64,000 nucleotides of DNA, taken from Neorhodopirellula pilleata. GTDB taxonomy: Bacteria > Planctomycetota > Planctomycetia > Pirellulales > Pirellulaceae. A program made the translations under genes and the position numbers. Shown piece by piece: positions 46,248-56,502 of the stretch; the stretch's first letter is position 1; the number at the start of each line of letters is the position of its first letter. The stretch covers positions 62,719 through 126,718 of the forward strand of contig NZ_SJPM01000015.1 in NCBI RefSeq assembly GCF_007859915.1. The letters are read 5' to 3'. The notes under the pieces are model-generated. The model did not search any database and was not told the DNA's origin. It saw only the letters and a program-made list of their open reading frames with translations.

Positions 46248-47162
46248 TTAGGCGATCTCGTCGAAGTCTTTTTGCGGTCGTGTTCGAAACGCGTGAAAGA
46301 GCATTTCCTCGCTTGGGTGTCCGTCCATGTCGAGCCAAGTCATCGACACGGGCGAGCCGGCTTTCTCGCGACGGAACGGAACGCGATCGCCTTCGGTATC
46401 AAGGAACGTGTTCGATCGAGCGGCCCGGACGGCGAGCCATCCGGTTCGGTGTTTCTTTGGTGCGGCTCCTCCCATCGAGACCTTGAACTCGACGGGGTGC
46501 GATAGGATCTCGAAAGTTAGCTGCCCGATCGTGTAGGTTCCAAACTCGACCTCTTGGCCTTTTACGCTTCGGATCATCCAAGCGTCTTCAGGTTGGCCTC
46601 GCCAGTCGTCATCATTCGTAGCGTTTAGCCAATTGCCGAGCGTGTGCTCGTCATAGGAACTCACGTATCGGTTCACCGTTACGCCTTTCAGCGTGATGGG
46701 TGCGCGAACGGGTTCGGCGTACAGGTCGCCGAACACGTCGACGATCTCGTTTCCGTCGTAGTCGTACCACATGACGTGATCGGTCGTTTCAACGAACGGC
46801 TCGACCGTCGGGGCGAGCGAGAACGGGTCGGCCGATTGGGGTTGCTCTTTCTGCTCTTTGCTTCCGATCATTTCGAACGTGCAAGCGACTTGCCAATAAC
46901 GGCGGCTTCCTTGGACTGGGTTCGGCGTTGCGGATCGGCAGATTGTGAACGGGACAACGAAACCCGGACGCGGCGAATAGACCGAATAGCCTGGGATCGG
47001 CACGCCGGGGATTCGCAGGACCTCGAATCCGGATATCGGATCAGGGTCGTTTGAATCGAGGTGGACGTCCCAAACGCCGGTGAACTTGCGAGTGCTCTTG
47101 CCATCCTTGTCGGACTCGCTCGAAGTGCGATCGCCGTAGCGAGCGTGTTTGACCTTTGCCAT
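46248..47162 (-). CDS. Hypothetical tail protein after tape measure (copy 2)
   Basis: Identical to the 304-residue product of 13654-14568, the candidate distal tail component. Confidence 0.65.
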   Translation of the reverse strand: MAKVKHARYGDRTSSESDKDGKSTRKFTGVWDVHLDSNDPDPISGFEVLRIPGVPIPGYSVYSPRPGFVVPFTICRSATPNPVQGSRRYWQVACTFEMIGSKEQKEQPQSADPFSLAPTVEPFVETTDHVMWYDYDGNEIVDVFGDLYAEPVRAPITLKGVTVNRYVSSYDEHTLGNWLNATNDDDWRGQPEDAWMIRSVKGQEVEFGTYTIGQLTFEILSHPVEFKVSMGGAAPKKHRTGWLAVRAARSNTFLDTEGDRVPFRREKAGSPVSMTWLDMDGHPSEEMLFHAFRTRPQKDFDEIA

Positions 47163-47165
47163 TTT

Positions 47166-50042
47166 TCAGACTCCTATGATTTGCCATTGAGACAAGGCCG
47201 AGCTTGCTTGCTCGCTCGCGATCGCGATCCGTTCGAACACGTCGCCGCCGGCGGCTTCGGCCGCCGTTTTGGTTGTCGTCGCTTCGGTCGACCGGTTGGC
47301 GATCGCGTCGCCGCCGGCGATGCGTTCGGCCAGGGCGGCTTGTTGTTGCATCTGAGCGGTGACTTCGATCGCTTGGTTAACTCGTTGCTGCTCGATGCCG
47401 GCGAGTCGCATCGCGGCGGCCTCGAGGCGATCGGCTTCGGCTTGCTCGATTTCGTTCTTTCGCAACACGTTTTGATCGTCGACCATTGCGGCGTAGACTT
47501 GCGAGCCGTCGGTGATGTCGCCGCCGGCGGTTGCCAGGTCGTCGGGGATGTCGACGAATTGCATCGCGGCGTTACGCTTGGCGGCTTCGAACTCGGCCTC
47601 GGTCAAGAGGTTCCGCATTCGCATTTCGTGCAAGTCGGTTAGTTCGGTCGCCAGTTGTGCGACCGGTCCGCGCTGCGTCTCGGTGATCTTGGCGGCTTCG
47701 GCCGCTAGGCTTTTGAGCCGATCACGTTCAGTGTCCCTTGCTTTATTGCGTTGTTCGATCAGCTCGAGCTCACGACGCATTTCGAACGTTCGTTGCAATT
47801 GCTCTGGGGTCGCGCCCTGTTGTTGTAATCCCGCAAGCTCTTCGGAATCGCGATCGGATAGACGCGGATTCATGTTTCTGAGCTGCTCGGCAATCTTCGC
47901 CTTTTCGACTTGATCACGCAGCGAGTTCTCTTGGTCTCGCAGTTTTTGAGCGTTCTCGAGCTCTTTGTTCCGCTCTCGGAGTGCCGCAATCTCTTGTTTG
48001 ATCGGTTCGTCGATCTCGGCGTTTTTGAGTAGATAAGCGTCTGACGCTTCCGCGCCGAGCGTCAGCTCGCGATTGCGTTCCTTCAGTTGCCGAAGTTCTT
48101 CGGCGTAGTTGTCGACTTCAGGATTCACAACCTTGGCGGCGTTTTGCTTGGCGGCCACTTGCTCGGCGGCGATTTGTCTCGATGCCTCCGCTTCTTCCTT
48201 CCGTTTGGCTGCACCCTCTTCCGCTGCTTTCTTTGCCGCCAGGTAGTTGTTTCGAATGTCATCGCCGACGGTAACGGGCTCGAACGCTTTCGCGATGGCG
48301 ACGCCCAATCCAATAATGTCTCTAGTGCCCGCCTCGTAAAGCAATCTCGTGAATCGAGTAACGTAGACCGACGTTTCCGCCATGTAGGCAGCGAGCTCGA
48401 CGGCTGAGTCAGCCGCTTGCGTAATGCCGCCTCCCATCTCGCCCGCCATCGGTGCCATGCCGCTTATCGTCTGGGCGATCGCCGTCACCGCAGGTGCAAA
48501 CTCAACCGTGACTTGCCTAGCCCATCCGTCCCAGATAGCTTGCAGCTCGCCAACGGAATCGACCGCGTTAGTGAGTCCAAGCGACTGAACGTCATTGACC
48601 GTTAGGCCATAGCGATCGGCTGCCCTCTTGGCGTCATCAAGGCCCTTTGCACCGCCAGCCAAAACATCGGCAAGCGCAAGGCCCTCCTCCTCGAACAGCT
48701 TCGCCGCGATCCTAGCACGGTCGATCGGATTGGCGACCTCGCTAGCCGCTTGGACAATTTGCCGAAAGGCGATCGCGGGATCTTCTAGGGCCAGTTTAGA
48801 CGCGTCGAGGCCGAGAGCTTGGATTGAAGCTAACGCGTCGCCGCCGCCGGCAGCCGCCTCGCTGATCTTGGCTGAAAGTTTTGTGACAACCACCATCGTT
48901 TGGTCGGCCGACATTCCAGCGTTTTGCGACGCGGCGAATTGAATCGCCGCGTAGTCTTGCACCGAAGTGCCTAGCATTCGGGCTGATCGATCCATTTTCA
49001 CAACGAGATCGGCTTGCTCGGCTACGCTTTGGCTAAACGCGCTCGCTGCGGACGAGGCTAAGCGATACGCACCGTAGGCAGCGCCGAGCCCAACCGCCAA
49101 GCCTGCAATGGCCGGCCCCATGCGAACCAGCGAAGCACCTCGCCCCGCCAGGCCGCCGATCATCGGCATGTTGTCGATCTCGTCGCGTAGCTTTGGCTTG
49201 GACGGCGAGTCCGGACGTTGTGGGGCACCGCGTCGGGCGATGTCGGCGACGCCGCGTCGGAATGTTGTTTCGTCGATCGCTCCGGCTTTGCGCAGTCGAT
49301 CGAGTTCGCGACGTTCCTCTCGCAGCTCCCGCGTCAGGCGTTCCGACGCGGTTGCGTAGCGGTCCGTCAGCGCGGCGCCGCGCCGTTGCAGGTCCGCCCG
49401 TCGCTCCTCGGCCGCGACGACGGCCGGTAGCTGCGAACGATACTCGCGTAGGTGCCGAGTCGCTTCGCTTTGCGTCAGGCTTCCACGGTCGACCAGATTT
49501 CGGATCCTCCGCACCTCGTCGGCGTAGCGTTCCGAATCGGTCTGCAGGCGACGGCGAACGGCCGACGCTTCCTTTTCGACCGCGACGCGTTCCCGCTCGG
49601 CCGCGACCACGCTCGGCAGTTGCGACTTGTATTCCTTCAGGTGTCGCGTCGCCTCCGCTCGCGTCAGGTTGCCCCGGTTGATCATGTCGATCATCCGGAG
49701 CTGCTCGGCGCGGTACCGCTCGTCGTCGGTCATCAGCTTGCGACGGATAGCGGCCGCGTCGGTCTCGGCGGCCGTCTGGGCCTTGCGAGCTGCGATCGCC
49801 TCGGGTTGCCGAGCGGTGATCCGCTCCATTGCCGTCGCGTAGGTCTTTTGATCCATCGCGCCGACGCGGAAGGCGTCCGTCAAACGCTTCACCGTCGCCG
49901 CCGATTGCTCGGCCGGTTCCTGCAGGCGATAGAAGTCACGCCGGAGCTGCGATAGCTCGCGCTTCGTGATGATCCCGCCGGCCTGCAGTTTCGAGACGTC
50001 GAGCCCGATCCGGTAATTGAATGCTTCGACGGTTTTTGACAT
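47166..50042 (-). CDS. Tail tape measure protein (copy 2)
   Basis: Identical to the 958-residue product of 14572-17448, including both 62-residue internal repeats. Confidence 0.9.
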   Translation of the reverse strand: MSKTVEAFNYRIGLDVSKLQAGGIITKRELSQLRRDFYRLQEPAEQSAATVKRLTDAFRVGAMDQKTYATAMERITARQPEAIAARKAQTAAETDAAAIRRKLMTDDERYRAEQLRMIDMINRGNLTRAEATRHLKEYKSQLPSVVAAERERVAVEKEASAVRRRLQTDSERYADEVRRIRNLVDRGSLTQSEATRHLREYRSQLPAVVAAEERRADLQRRGAALTDRYATASERLTRELREERRELDRLRKAGAIDETTFRRGVADIARRGAPQRPDSPSKPKLRDEIDNMPMIGGLAGRGASLVRMGPAIAGLAVGLGAAYGAYRLASSAASAFSQSVAEQADLVVKMDRSARMLGTSVQDYAAIQFAASQNAGMSADQTMVVVTKLSAKISEAAAGGGDALASIQALGLDASKLALEDPAIAFRQIVQAASEVANPIDRARIAAKLFEEEGLALADVLAGGAKGLDDAKRAADRYGLTVNDVQSLGLTNAVDSVGELQAIWDGWARQVTVEFAPAVTAIAQTISGMAPMAGEMGGGITQAADSAVELAAYMAETSVYVTRFTRLLYEAGTRDIIGLGVAIAKAFEPVTVGDDIRNNYLAAKKAAEEGAAKRKEEAEASRQIAAEQVAAKQNAAKVVNPEVDNYAEELRQLKERNRELTLGAEASDAYLLKNAEIDEPIKQEIAALRERNKELENAQKLRDQENSLRDQVEKAKIAEQLRNMNPRLSDRDSEELAGLQQQGATPEQLQRTFEMRRELELIEQRNKARDTERDRLKSLAAEAAKITETQRGPVAQLATELTDLHEMRMRNLLTEAEFEAAKRNAAMQFVDIPDDLATAGGDITDGSQVYAAMVDDQNVLRKNEIEQAEADRLEAAAMRLAGIEQQRVNQAIEVTAQMQQQAALAERIAGGDAIANRSTEATTTKTAAEAAGGDVFERIAIASEQASSALSQWQIIGV

Positions 50043-50048
50043 TGCCGG

Positions 50049-50390
50049 CTACCTCAGTTTGACCATGGACGCGGCCCACGCCGCCATTTGATCCGTGGTC
50101 ATGCTCGCACGGCCGTCGGACGCGTCGGCGGTTTTCGGCATGAAGTCGGCCACACGCTTCGCGTCGAGCTTCTCGCCGTTGCTTGCGGCGATCCATGACG
50201 CGACGCGGTAGACTTCCGCCGCGATCGTCGCCGACTGCAGCCACGGCGACGGGATCGGTTCGAATCGATCGAACTCGAGCCACCGGTCAATTACGGCCGG
50301 CTCGACGGAATCAATCCACTCGATCGGGTCGGGGATACCCAGAGCGATCGCCAACCGGAACGCGAAGCGAATCCGGGGCGATCGGATTAG
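50049..50390 (-). CDS. Tail assembly chaperone T domain, -1 frame (copy 2)
   Basis: Same frameshift-dependent frame as 17455-17796, carrying the gpT-like segment. Confidence 0.8.
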   Translation of the reverse strand, partial: LIRSPRIRFAFRLAIALGIPDPIEWIDSVEPAVIDRWLEFDRFEPIPSPWLQSATIAAEVYRVASWIAASNGEKLDAKRVADFMPKTADASDGRASMTTDQMAAWAASMVKLR

Positions 50391-50773
50391 TTTTTTGCCG
50401 AGTCCGCCGCCTCGTCGTCGGCCGCCTTGTCGTCAAAACCGAGATGCTTGCGGACGGCCGCCCAAAGAGGCTCGAACACGTCCGGCGGCAAGTTGTCGAC
50501 GCGTTCCCATTCGTCATCGCGATACAACCGGGCACCCTTGGAATCACACAAGCACGCCGCCAGGATGCGGGCAGGACGCTCACGAAGGCGTCCCTCGACC
50601 TGATTCCCTTCGGAATCAAACACGCCGGCGTCGATCGCGTAGAGCACGCTGCGACGCAGCGACATGAACACGATCCGCGCCCCGGTCGGCAACGTGAACG
50701 ATCCATAACGAGGCTTTGCGAGTTGGTCGAGCTCGGCACGGCCGAGAGTTTGGGTTTCGGTTGCTTCGGACAT
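50387..50773 (-). CDS. Tail assembly chaperone G (copy 2)
   Basis: Identical to the product of 17793-18179, ending GCA AAA AAC TAA. Confidence 0.8.
   Translation of the reverse strand: MSEATETQTLGRAELDQLAKPRYGSFTLPTGARIVFMSLRRSVLYAIDAGVFDSEGNQVEGRLRERPARILAACLCDSKGARLYRDDEWERVDNLPPDVFEPLWAAVRKHLGFDDKAADDEAADSAKN
50390..50396 (-). promoter_or_regulatory. Programmed -1 frameshift site (copy 2)
   Basis: A AAA AAC in the same register as copy 1. Both copies are intact, as expected for a functional signal. Confidence 0.85.
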
Positions 50774-50832
50774 TGTTTGAAATTGCTAAGGATGAATTGA
50801 CGGAATTGAAAACAGGCTTCCAGCGTGATCGC

Positions 50833-51252
50833 TTATCGCTTGTTGGTCAGCTTGTCGATCTCGGCTTGCGACGGCGTGTCGTTCGAATAGAACTCTCGAG
50901 GCGACTCTTCGCCCGTGAACTTCCGCACCGCCTCGACGACTTGCGGGATTTCGTCCGGAAGAAACTCGGCCAGAGCGAAGATCGGCCCGCCGGCTGCCAT
51001 CGTCCACGCGTGCATCTTTCCGTCAACGATCACGTTCAGGTGACCCGTCGGGACTCGCCTCGGTTTGCCCCGCACGTTGCGGAATCCGAAACGCTCGGTG
51101 ATCTCGATCGAGATTGAATCGTCGACCAAGTCGGTTTCGACGATCACCGGCGGATCAACCGGCGTTTGCGATGCGGCGGCCGTCGGCGTCGCCGCGATCT
51201 GCTCGAGCTCGTCGGCCGTCGACACGTCGGCGATGGTTTCGTCTGAAGTCAT
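50833..51252 (-). CDS. Hypothetical phage protein (copy 2)
   Basis: Identical to the 139-residue product of 18239-18658. Confidence 0.65.
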   Translation of the reverse strand: MTSDETIADVSTADELEQIAATPTAAASQTPVDPPVIVETDLVDDSISIEITERFGFRNVRGKPRRVPTGHLNVIVDGKMHAWTMAAGGPIFALAEFLPDEIPQVVEAVRKFTGEESPREFYSNDTPSQAEIDKLTNKR

Positions 51253-51303
51253 TGGGAAAGTTCCTAGGATGGAAAGAGAATCGAGTCAGTGAAGGCGAGC
51301 TGA

Positions 51304-51756
51304 TTAAGCGACGGTCGCCGGGGTGAACGTGAACTTCGTTCCGCCGTCGGCCGTGGCTTGGCCGTCGAGCTTGAATTTGGTCTTGCCCATCATGATCGTG
51401 TTGAGCTGCGCGGACGGAAGCAATCGCAGCGTGAAGAAACCAGACGCGACCCAGCTAGCGGCCGCCGATTGATCCGGAGCCGCCGGCAGAGTCACCGTCA
51501 ACGTCGCACGAACGCGAGCGTCCGGCGGCAAGGCGGCACCGTTCCAAAAGAACTCCATCTCGATTTCGCCAGGCTCGACGAGATCGCCGGGGATATAACT
51601 CTTCTCGTCTTCAGTGGTCAGGTGCGACGTCTCGAGAGCGTCGATCGTGCGCTGCAGCTCGCCGATCTGTTTCATTCGAGCTTGAAACGTTCCGCCGCCG
51701 TCGTCGGCGTGAATAGCAAAAACGGCGGTCGCAAGTTGGCCGGTATCAGGAACCAT
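51304..51756 (-). CDS. Major tail (tube) protein (copy 2)
   Basis: Identical to the 150-residue product of 18710-19162. Confidence 0.8.
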   Translation of the reverse strand: MVPDTGQLATAVFAIHADDGGGTFQARMKQIGELQRTIDALETSHLTTEDEKSYIPGDLVEPGEIEMEFFWNGAALPPDARVRATLTVTLPAAPDQSAAASWVASGFFTLRLLPSAQLNTIMMGKTKFKLDGQATADGGTKFTFTPATVA

Positions 51757-51771
51757 CGACGGGGCTCATCT

Positions 51772-52224
51772 CTAAAGGGTCGGCGGATTGTTATCGCGAT
51801 AGAACATCCGAAAGTCCGTTTGTTCGACGGCTAACAGAGTTTCGCCGCCGAGCGGGTCGGGTTCTTCGCGAGAGTTCGAGTCTCTTTCAGTTATCGACGC
51901 GACCCATACGTCGTCGGCGTTTCCACGGCCGAACGATTGCACGGCCGACAGGATCGCCGCCGCGATCGCCGCCGCTTCCGATTTGTTCGGCGAGTACGAC
52001 TCGACTTGAACGATCGCCTCACGCAAAACCGTCGGACCGGTCAGGCCCTCGACAGGCCGGTCGTCGATCTTCCACAGCAGCACGTAGGGGGGTCTGTCAT
52101 CGATGGCGGTCGAACCAGGCCGCACCGCGAAACCGCCGCCTAATGCCGCCGGCGTCGCGAGTTTCGCCGCCAATGCCGCATTGCCAAGAATGATCGCTCG
52201 GATTGCTCGGATCGGTCCGTTCAT
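51772..52224 (-). CDS. DUF3168-like tail terminator (copy 2)
   Basis: Identical to the product of 19178-19630. Confidence 0.8.
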   Translation of the reverse strand: MNGPIRAIRAIILGNAALAAKLATPAALGGGFAVRPGSTAIDDRPPYVLLWKIDDRPVEGLTGPTVLREAIVQVESYSPNKSEAAAIAAAILSAVQSFGRGNADDVWVASITERDSNSREEPDPLGGETLLAVEQTDFRMFYRDNNPPTL

Positions 52225-52652
52225 CGAATCCCCTCGGCCGCTTGTTTAAGTCGTGATTCGATCGCGGCGGCTTGCTGCGATCGCGTCGCCTCGACGGCCG
52301 GCCGTAGCCACGGATGCGGCGGGACTCGCATCGTTCCGCCGTTCTGCAGCTTTTGGATATGGCCGTTCTCGACGAGGTGGCCGTGTGCTCCTTCAGGCCA
52401 GGCACCGCCGACGAGAGCGATCACAACCGTGCGATACTCACGCACAACGACGTAGATCGAATCGCGAAGCGGTTTCAATCCGGCCTTGTCGCCGCGATAG
52501 CCCGGGGCGGTCACTCGAGGTTTCGCATCCGCCGCGACGATCTCGCCGGCGGACTCGGCCGCGTCATTGAGCACGCCGGCACGCAGCGACGCCTCGAGCT
52601 TGTCGACGTAAGCGAACGCCGCCTCGTCAATTTCGAATTGCACTTGGATCAT
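52221..52652 (-). CDS. HK97 gp10-like tail completion protein (copy 2)
   Basis: Identical to the 143-residue product of 19627-20058; start chosen as in copy 1. Confidence 0.85.
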   Translation of the reverse strand: MIQVQFEIDEAAFAYVDKLEASLRAGVLNDAAESAGEIVAADAKPRVTAPGYRGDKAGLKPLRDSIYVVVREYRTVVIALVGGAWPEGAHGHLVENGHIQKLQNGGTMRVPPHPWLRPAVEATRSQQAAAIESRLKQAAEGIR

Positions 52653-53029
52653 GATCCGGAGCCCTCGTCGACGAGATCCATGCGAACGGCCGTGATGATC
52701 AAGAACCGACGACGACGATCCGGATCGATCGTTGCCGTGACTCGCCATTGCTGACCGTCGACGAAGAGCCGGCGTTCGAGATCGCCGGTCAAGTCTTGGC
52801 GATAGCGAATCGTCACTTCCAAACGCGTCACGCTGACGACTTGCCGACCGCGTTCCGCCTGCAGGGCGCGGACGTGTGCCGGCAGCTTCGACAGGATGAC
52901 CGACCACGTCGTTTCGATCTCGCCGGTCGAATTGTTTTCGGTTCGCGTCGGCGATAGCACGTCGACGGCGTCACGCAATCGGCCTATCCGAAAGTCGCCG
53001 CCTTCGCGTCGCAGTTTGCTTTGGGACAT
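52649..53029 (-). CDS. Head-tail adaptor (copy 2)
   Basis: Identical to the 126-residue product of 20055-20435. Confidence 0.85.
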   Translation of the reverse strand: MSQSKLRREGGDFRIGRLRDAVDVLSPTRTENNSTGEIETTWSVILSKLPAHVRALQAERGRQVVSVTRLEVTIRYRQDLTGDLERRLFVDGQQWRVTATIDPDRRRRFLIITAVRMDLVDEGSGS

Positions 53030-53211
53030 TAGTACGGCGCTCCGGCAGCCGCCGCCGCGAACACGATCGCCATGAACCAATACACCGGCCAAAAGACCAA
53101 AACGCTCGCGAGCGTCGATCCGTCGGCTTCACCGAAAACGAGATGAAACGCGGCGGCGGTAAACATGCCGATTGATAGGTAGACCATCAAGACGTTTTCG
53201 AGGAACTTCAT
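53029..53211 (-). CDS. Small two-segment membrane protein (copy 2)
   Basis: Identical to the 60-residue product of 20435-20617. Confidence 0.6.
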   Translation of the reverse strand: MKFLENVLMVYLSIGMFTAAAFHLVFGEADGSTLASVLVFWPVYWFMAIVFAAAAAGAPY

Positions 53212-53417
53212 TTGAGGCGAATCTCTTGGAAACAGTCGTAGTCATAGAGAGCGTCCTCGAATTGCCGTTCGTATCGTTTCAGCAACCGGCGTTGACGCAG
53301 TTTCGTGAACGGTCGAAACCAGCTCGTCATTTTGTAGACGAGCTTTTGCTCCTCCCAGAGCTTGCCCTTGATGTCGATCAAAGCGTTTAGCACGCTTCCG
53401 ATACTCGCGTAGTCCAT
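53208..53417 (-). CDS. Small basic hypothetical protein (copy 2)
   Basis: Identical to the 69-residue product of 20614-20823. Confidence 0.6.
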   Translation of the reverse strand: MDYASIGSVLNALIDIKGKLWEEQKLVYKMTSWFRPFTKLRQRRLLKRYERQFEDALYDYDCFQEIRLK

Positions 53418-53989
53418 CACTCGCCCCCCACGACTCGCACGCCATCGGCAAAGGGTTGCAACGACTTGACCAGGTGTTGATAGCCGAGCGGCACCTCGTT
53501 CGCGTCGCCGTCGGCCGTGACGGCTTCGGGATGCTCGAACCAGTGAGCGACCAGAGTCGCGATCAAGATCCGGACCGTCGGCGCGGGTGGCTGCGGTCCG
53601 AATGTCACAGCGACGCGTATAGCCTTGTGAGCGGATGCGATCGCCGGGATCTCGAGAACGCCCGGCCGTTTGCCGTCGTGAGTCGATCCGGCGATCACGG
53701 TTTCGTTGTCGTCGTCGTCGACCGCTTTCACCACGGCCGAAACGAACGGCGACGCCGGCAGCCGGACCGATCGCGTCCCGGCCGGCAGCTCGGCCGCCGC
53801 GGTGACGGGATTCACTCGCAAACCCGTATCGCGTTCCACCGTCTCGACGGCAGCCGGGACGAGGAACTCGGTTAAATACGAATCATCGTCGTCGGCGTAG
53901 ATCCTAGCGTGACGCTTGATCCACGGCAGAGCGATCAGAGCGCTATCGAGAGCGATCGCGGCAAACGTCCATCGAATCGGAGTCGACAA
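53417..53989 (-). CDS. Head-tail connector gp6-like (copy 2)
   Basis: Identical to the 190-residue product of 20823-21395. Confidence 0.82.
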   Translation of the reverse strand: MSTPIRWTFAAIALDSALIALPWIKRHARIYADDDDSYLTEFLVPAAVETVERDTGLRVNPVTAAAELPAGTRSVRLPASPFVSAVVKAVDDDDNETVIAGSTHDGKRPGVLEIPAIASAHKAIRVAVTFGPQPPAPTVRILIATLVAHWFEHPEAVTADGDANEVPLGYQHLVKSLQPFADGVRVVGGE

Positions 53990-53991
53990 GT

Positions 53992-54378
53992 TCAGGCCTC
54001 ACGGACGATCTCGAGGGAAACCGACTTCGGTGCGGACGCGGCCAACTTGTCGGCCGCTTCGCTACCGCATTCGGCAATGAACGCCTTTTGCCAGGCGACG
54101 TAGGCTCGGCCGATCTTTTGACCGACGCGAATCCCGAACTTCTTAACGCTCTTCACGCCGCGCTCTTCCAGCCAGGCGAAAGCCACGTCGCGAAGTTGGT
54201 CCTCTTCGGTTCGCAGCTTGCGAGTTTCGGACTCGAGGGTACGCCGTTGCATGTTGAGCCATAGCAACCGCTCGAGCATCGCCTTGGATAGCTTCGGGTT
54301 CTCGGCGTCGACCTTCACTCGAGGCGGTGCGGCCTCGGGTGCGTCGACGTGTTGCGCGGCGGATTTCTTTTTAGCCAT
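53992..54378 (-). CDS. Hypothetical head-module protein (copy 2)
   Basis: Identical to the 128-residue coiled-coil product of 21398-21784. Confidence 0.6.
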   Translation of the reverse strand: MAKKKSAAQHVDAPEAAPPRVKVDAENPKLSKAMLERLLWLNMQRRTLESETRKLRTEEDQLRDVAFAWLEERGVKSVKKFGIRVGQKIGRAYVAWQKAFIAECGSEAADKLAASAPKSVSLEIVREA

Positions 54379-54426
54379 CGTTGGGGACTCGCTCGAGTTG
54401 GTTTCACCTTCGCGAATGTTCCGCGA

Positions 54427-54726
54427 TCAGATGACCGGTTTCGCGTCGACGTCACCGCTGACGTTTCCGGCCTGCTTGTTTTCCGCTTTGCCGGTCGCCT
54501 TGTCGGTCGTTTCCGCCTTCGTCGCCGCTCTGGGCCCGCTTTTGGTTTTCGACGCGGATTTCTTGGCGGCCAGTTTTGGATTCCGGCGCGTTTTCGGTTC
54601 GGTTCCCTCGAGCCATCCCAGTTCGCCGTACTTCGCGGCGGTTGCTTCGTCGAGTTCGATCTCGTCGCCGCGTTTGAAGTTGACGCCATCGCGTCGGACG
54701 GAAGTTGTCAAAGTAAACTTAGCCAT
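54427..54726 (-). CDS. Small capsid-adjacent protein (copy 2)
   Basis: Identical to the 99-residue product of 21833-22132. Confidence 0.65.
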   Translation of the reverse strand: MAKFTLTTSVRRDGVNFKRGDEIELDEATAAKYGELGWLEGTEPKTRRNPKLAAKKSASKTKSGPRAATKAETTDKATGKAENKQAGNVSGDVDAKPVI

Positions 54727-54760
54727 GATCGCTCCGGTGAATCGGTCGGTAAACAAAAAC

Positions 54761-54800
54761 GGCCGGCCGGTTCCGAAAGGAGTAAAAGAACCGGCCGGCC
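54761..54800 (-). terminator. Capsid-downstream hairpin A (copy 2)
   Basis: Same 13-bp GGCCGGCCGGTTC inverted repeat as at 22167. Confidence 0.65.
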
Positions 54801-54857
54801 TTTGCATTCGGGCCGGCGAGTCACAAGGCCGGCCCCTCACAGTTATTAGAACAAGGC

Positions 54858-54894
54858 GGCCGGCGTGTCCTGGGCAATCCAAGACACGCCGGCC
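54858..54894 (-). terminator. Capsid-downstream hairpin B (copy 2)
   Basis: Same 12-bp GGCCGGCGTGTC inverted repeat as at 22264. Confidence 0.55.
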
Positions 54895-54915
54895 TTCAGG
54901 GGTTGAATCGCTAGA

Positions 54916-56421
54916 TCACTCTTCTTCAGGGAAGAGCATCGACTTGATCGGATCGCCGCCGGCGTTCAACACGCCGCCGTCGGCTCCTCGCTTGCCGTCG
55001 TAACCGGTTTGGTCGTACTCGGCAAACTTCTCGCGGTAGACTTGAGTCCGGACGTTGCCGACGAGACGGAGCTTGTACTTCATCAAGTCGCCGAAGATGA
55101 TCCGAGCGCGGTTCGGTTCGCTCGTACCGTGGGCGGCCATATGGTTGTTGATCTCGACCGGGCGATTAAGCAACGTCGGCAAACGGCCGTCGTTCGCTTC
55201 CACGTAGAGCGGCCGTCCGTTGTCATCGGTCAGCAACATGATCTCGACGAGGATCTCATCGTTCATCATCCACGATGCGACCGATCGATAGGCACCGTCG
55301 ACGGAATGCTTCAGCTTCAGCAATCCGGCATGGGCGAACGTCACCGCGTCGGGCATCTCGAAACCGACGACGGCACCGAGTTCGAGACCTCGGAGTGTGG
55401 TCGTGCCGGCCCCGCTCGTTGCCTTGCGGTTGATCGCACGGCCGAGACGCTCGCCGATCATCGCGGAAACGGCCGCGACGAACGCCGTCGGACTGTCACG
55501 CAAAGTTTGGTTGCCGAGACGAATGAAGTCGCTCGAGAACTCGAACGACGAAACCGAGAACGCCCCGATCGTCGGTTTGGTGCCGTCGGGCGACTGGGCG
55601 GTCACCTCGTCGATCTGCTTGCCTTCGTTCGAGGTATCATCGGCGGTCGGCCAGGTCATCTTGTTGCCGGTCGCCGTCACCATCACGTCGGCCGCGTTGA
55701 CGATGCCGCCGATCGTGATCAACGCCCGTTCCATCGCTACGCTTGCGACCTCCGGAGCCAAGTTCGCCATATCGGCCGCACCGGCCACGGCCGCGACGGC
55801 TCGCGATTCGCGGACCAGGCTCGGCAGTAAACGAGACGCTTCGTCGATCCGACGTTCTTTCGCGTATCCACGGACTCGAGTCCGCAGCTCGCGAAGTTGA
55901 TGCTCGGGAAGGCCGGCGATTTCGAAGTCGACGCCCATTTGCGTGCGGGTTTCGTGGACGGCTTGACGATGCTCGTCGGTGATGCGGTCCGCACAGTTTG
56001 CGGACAACGCCCACGCTTGCATGGCGAGCGTTTGCCGGAGCTCTCGGCGAGCGTGCTCACGCAACGTCGAGCGGTCGCTCGTGCCGAGTGCGTCGCCGTA
56101 GCTCGCACCATCGCCACCGGGCAACGGATCATCACCGAGAGGATCGAGACGGCCGCCAGGTCCTCGGCGTGAGCGCTGTTCGTGCTCGGCCGTTTGCGTC
56201 AGGAAGTCGTCGATATCGACCGCCCCCTCTTCCGCCTTCACCTCCTCGTTGACCGATAAATAATCGGCCTTCATTTTGTCGAACGCGGTGCGCTCTTCGT
56301 TGGTCAAGATCGGCCCGGCGTGCTCTTTGTTGTCGCGACGTTCGGCGACGGTTTGTCGGGTCTTCTCGATCTCGGTGCGGATCTTCTCGCGACGTTCGCG
56401 AAGTTCTTGGAGCTTGGGCAC
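54916..56421 (-). CDS. HK97-type major capsid protein (copy 2)
   Basis: Identical to the 501-residue product of 22322-23827, GTG start. Confidence 0.92.
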   Translation of the reverse strand: MPKLQELRERREKIRTEIEKTRQTVAERRDNKEHAGPILTNEERTAFDKMKADYLSVNEEVKAEEGAVDIDDFLTQTAEHEQRSRRGPGGRLDPLGDDPLPGGDGASYGDALGTSDRSTLREHARRELRQTLAMQAWALSANCADRITDEHRQAVHETRTQMGVDFEIAGLPEHQLRELRTRVRGYAKERRIDEASRLLPSLVRESRAVAAVAGAADMANLAPEVASVAMERALITIGGIVNAADVMVTATGNKMTWPTADDTSNEGKQIDEVTAQSPDGTKPTIGAFSVSSFEFSSDFIRLGNQTLRDSPTAFVAAVSAMIGERLGRAINRKATSGAGTTTLRGLELGAVVGFEMPDAVTFAHAGLLKLKHSVDGAYRSVASWMMNDEILVEIMLLTDDNGRPLYVEANDGRLPTLLNRPVEINNHMAAHGTSEPNRARIIFGDLMKYKLRLVGNVRTQVYREKFAEYDQTGYDGKRGADGGVLNAGGDPIKSMLFPEEE

Positions 56422-56502
56422 GGCTCGGCCTTGGGAAAGGTGGAAAGGGGTCAATCGATTGGCGAAAGATTGTGAACGATCGACCCGGCCGTGTCGGCGT
56501 TT